From Cavia porcellus (Eukaryota; Chordata; Mammalia; Rodentia; Caviidae), in the NCBI RefSeq assembly GCF_034190915.1, contig NW_026947507.1:29936001-30000000 (forward strand): a stretch of 64,000 nucleotides of DNA. The letters run 5' to 3'. Under the pieces are notes generated by a model. The model ran no database searches and was not told where the DNA came from. It was given only the letters and a program-made list of their open reading frames with translations. Below are positions 61,645-64,000 of this stretch, piece after piece. Each line of letters begins with the position of its first letter. The stretch's first letter is position 1. Made by a program: the position numbers and the translations under genes.

Positions 61645-61800
61645 AAGGTGGGCATGGTGGAACATATCTGTAATCCCAGCACTTGAGCAGAGGCAGGAGG
61701 ATTGCCATGAGTATAAAGGCATTCTGGGCTACAAGTTCAAGTCCAGCCTAACTACATAGCAAGATCCTCACTAAAAAATACAAAGAGAAAAGAAAAATAG
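61645..61800 (+). mobile_element. B1-type SINE
   Basis: 'taaggtgggcatggtggaac', 'ctgtaatcccagcacttgag', 'attctgggctacaagttcaa', A-rich tail. Confidence 0.9.
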
Positions 61801-63009
61801 ATCTAAGGATACTTAGCCTACCTGTATCTTAGACTTACTGTGAGTGTCAAATTATGTCATAGAAGAATTACATTGCCAAATTAAAAAACTATATATTATC
61901 AAATTCAACCTCCTAGACATGGCATCCAACAACCAAATAGTCTACAAGACACCAGAAAGATAATCACAAATGATTAAATCAGGCCAATGGTAAGAAGATA
62001 AATAGCCAGTGGCTTCTGATCTGAATTCTGGGGATGGGCGGGGCAACTCACAGTTGTCCTGCATACAGTAGACTAGGGGTGGGCAGCTCATGCCCAGTGA
62101 AAGGGAACAGTGACCCACTCAGATCAGAGCTGCCTTTGGCTTCTTGAAATACAGATTGTGTTACTAGATCTAATGGTTTAAGGGAAGCCAGAAATACCAA
62201 TTTTTTTTTCCTAATTTTCCAATGATGACAACTGACTTAAACAACAAGCACTACATAGACCAACACTGTGTGAGTGGAACTAATGACCAATAAAGGCTAC
62301 TTTCAGAATCTAGGACCCCACTTTATAATGCCACACTAGACTCCAGGTGATATGAAGGAAGAGACCTTTTTTTTGAGGTTTGGTTGCAGGGCCTGATCCC
62401 ATGCATGTTGTGTTTGGTGCTTAATAAATGCTGTAAAAGGAATAGATGTACAGATTGTGAGACTATTTCTGGAGAAGATGGTAAACAACATTACCTCCTG
62501 TGTGAGATTTCTTTAAATATGGAAGCTGAATAGGAGAAGAGGAAAAAAACCAGAAGAAAACCAATGTGAGCTGAGATACATAAGTTAAATAAATAAAACC
62601 ATGAGGTGTTTGTTTATTTTTGGTCCTGTTCTGATCTCCTGTAATGAGGCTAGACTGGTCTGATTAAAGGGGTAGATTCACTAAAATGAAGATAAGAATA
62701 ACAGTACTTAACTAAAGGGAGGTGGGTGTGTGTTTTGGGTAGTCAAAAAAGACTTCCTAAGGATGTGATGCTTCTGTTTAATTCAGTGAACACCATTGAG
62801 TGCTTAGGGAATAAACCAGCCAATGAAAGAAAAGATATATATCCCCAAAGATTGTGGAATATATATTTCAGTGAATAAGTTAGATAATAGACATAATAAA
62901 TTAGTAAGAGTATAGCACGATAAATTAGAAATTACACAGTATGTTAGAGCACAAGTTGATTTTCTGTGACATTTGGCTAGGATATAATCCTTAATCCAAC
63001 ATGCATGCA

Positions 63010-63102
63010 GTTGGACACATTGATACACACCCATAGTCCCAGCTACTAAAGAGCTAGAGGCAGGAAGATCACTAGGAAGGAGTTCAAGGTCTGCTTTACC
63101 TT
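63010..63102 (+). mobile_element. B1/Alu-like SINE, partial
   Basis: 'catagtcccagctactaaag', 'agaggcaggaagatcactag', 'ggagttcaaggtctgc' in SINE order, 3' end absent. Confidence 0.65.
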
Positions 63103-63195
63103 GTGCCTGGGAGTTTTCAGCTTTTCATTTCTGACAACCTGATTTTGCCTTAACTAGCCTTGCAGTGGCATAGCCATTTCCTTGAAATGACTGGT

Positions 63196-63216
63196 AGACA
63201 GACAGACAGACAGACA
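63196..63216 (+). repeat. (GACA)n microsatellite
   Basis: Five tandem copies of AGAC with a clean period of four. Confidence 0.85.
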
Positions 63217-63279
63217 CTTCTGGTTCTGCTTTTCTGGTGGAAACCTGACTAATACAGAAGGTGACAGAAGGAGGGGGTG

Positions 63280-63405
63280 AAGCCAGATGCAGTGGCTCAC
63301 CTGTCATGGCAGCCCTCTGGGAGGCTGAGGCTGGAGGGTCAAAAGTTTGAGCCCAGCCTGGGCCACGTGGTGACTTACTGACACCCTGTCTTTAAATAAA
63401 ATCCC
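63280..63405 (+). mobile_element. B1/Alu-like SINE
   Basis: 'agccagatgcagtggctcac', 'ctctgggaggctgaggctgg', 'gagcccagcctgggccacgt'. Closer to the Alu monomer than to the copies with an inner duplication. Confidence 0.75.
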
Positions 63406-63419
63406 CAGTGTCAAAACAC

Positions 63420-63535
63420 AGTGGGGGAAATACATGGGGAGAGAAAGAGGAAAGGGAAGGAAGAAGAGAAGGGGGAAGAAGGAGGAGCTGGAGGGAAAGG
63501 AGATGAGAGAAAAAGGAAGAGGGGAAAGCAAAGGA
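63420..63535 (+). repeat. GA-rich polypurine tract
   Basis: About 115 bases of G/A, following the SINE at 63280. G runs are short (mostly 2-4). Confidence 0.85.
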
Positions 63536-64000
63536 CAAGCAGTAGGCTCCTAAACTAACTCAGGAGTTTCTGGGATGACCAATATGGCTCAGGCTATAAC
63601 AAATAGCAACAAATGTCAACTGACACATATTCTAGTACTTTTCTAAGGACTTTCCATAGACAATATAAAAATTTGCCTTGTCTCTGTATCAGTTTACTAT
63701 TGCTATCTTCCAAACCAAATTTAATGACCTGGTGATTGTTATTTACTCAAGATTCTATAATTCTGCAATTTTGGGGGGCAGTTAACGTCTGCACGATATA
63801 GTGTCAGCAGGAAAGGCTCTCGACTTTGCAATCATTCAACTTGTCAGCTGGGGCAAGATAGTCCCAGCAGTTCCTCCCTTGGTTGAATGTTTGAATCAGG
63901 AGGTTGGGTCACTGGGGACAGGTGTCTCAGAATTCCAGAGGCTTCTTCAGGTTTGCTGGCTGCCAGAAAGTAGCAGGCAGGTAGATACACACCTCAGGCT

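Larger units (their letters stand above)
51651..64000. other. Region upstream of KLHL2, no gene recognised
   Basis: About 12 kb beyond the promoter of the minus-strand gene. It holds MaLR LTRs, L1, L2, SINEs and a composite retroelement copy, listed separately. I found no conserved protein segment or convincing splice-bounded frame on either strand. Unassigned stretches include 51900-53560, 53640-54050, 55300-57120, 57815-59340 and 61800-63000. Confidence 0.6.

Noticed and set aside
1..64000. CRISPR arrays, operons, ribosome-binding sites, phage or plasmid genes
   Set aside because: No regularly spaced palindromic repeats or dense coding; the DNA is clearly mammalian nuclear DNA.
51651..64000. 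A neighbouring gene such as TMEM192 upstream of KLHL2
   Set aside because: No exon with a recognisable protein segment was found on either strand.

Overview
This window is nuclear DNA from a mammal, most likely a rodent outside the mouse/rat group. It holds monomeric 7SL-derived SINEs of the B1 type, tRNA-derived SINEs of the ID type with 'gctggggatttagctcag' heads, and dimers of the two (B1-dID). It also has L1, L2, MIR, MaLR and Tigger fragments. Coding DNA is split into small exons by introns of about 9-12 kb. The SINE mix fits Sciuridae, Castoridae or Geomyoidea, but the exact group is an inference.

Only one protein-coding gene can be supported: the 5' part of KLHL2 (Kelch-like 2, Mayven), on the minus strand. 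Exon 1 (50820-50845, coding part) lies in a CpG island spanning about 50420-51650. Exon 2 is 38687-38812, exon 3 is 26600-26706 and exon 4 is 17721-17842. The four coding pieces join in phase into exactly 127 codons, covering the N-terminal tail and most of the BTB domain. The rest of BTB, the BACK domain and the Kelch propeller must lie beyond the left edge.

Layout: 1-17720 is the start of intron 4, 17843-26599 is intron 3, 26707-38686 is intron 2 and 38813-50819 is intron 1. From about 51650 to 64000 is DNA upstream of the gene, where I found no exon. It contains a solo MaLR LTR, a MaLR LTR with attached internal sequence, old L1 pieces and SINEs. The introns are mostly transposon debris.

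The most unusual content is a family of A-tailed insertions, roughly 430-760 bp long, seen four times (2371-2956, 30572-31335, 47098-47529, about 54488-55013). They share a T-rich 3' body but have different 5' parts, and two copies carry internal tandem units (123 bp in one, about 143-148 bp in another). Three copies have 10-15 bp target-site duplications, so they look like non-LTR, L1-mobilised composite elements. I do not recognise the family. Other oddities are a perfect 26-bp segment present twice 2.25 kb apart, a 16-bp perfect inverted repeat, a long G-rich purine tract, and a ~109-bp repeat pair upstream of the gene. I saw no CRISPR array, bacterial system or new protein-coding system.
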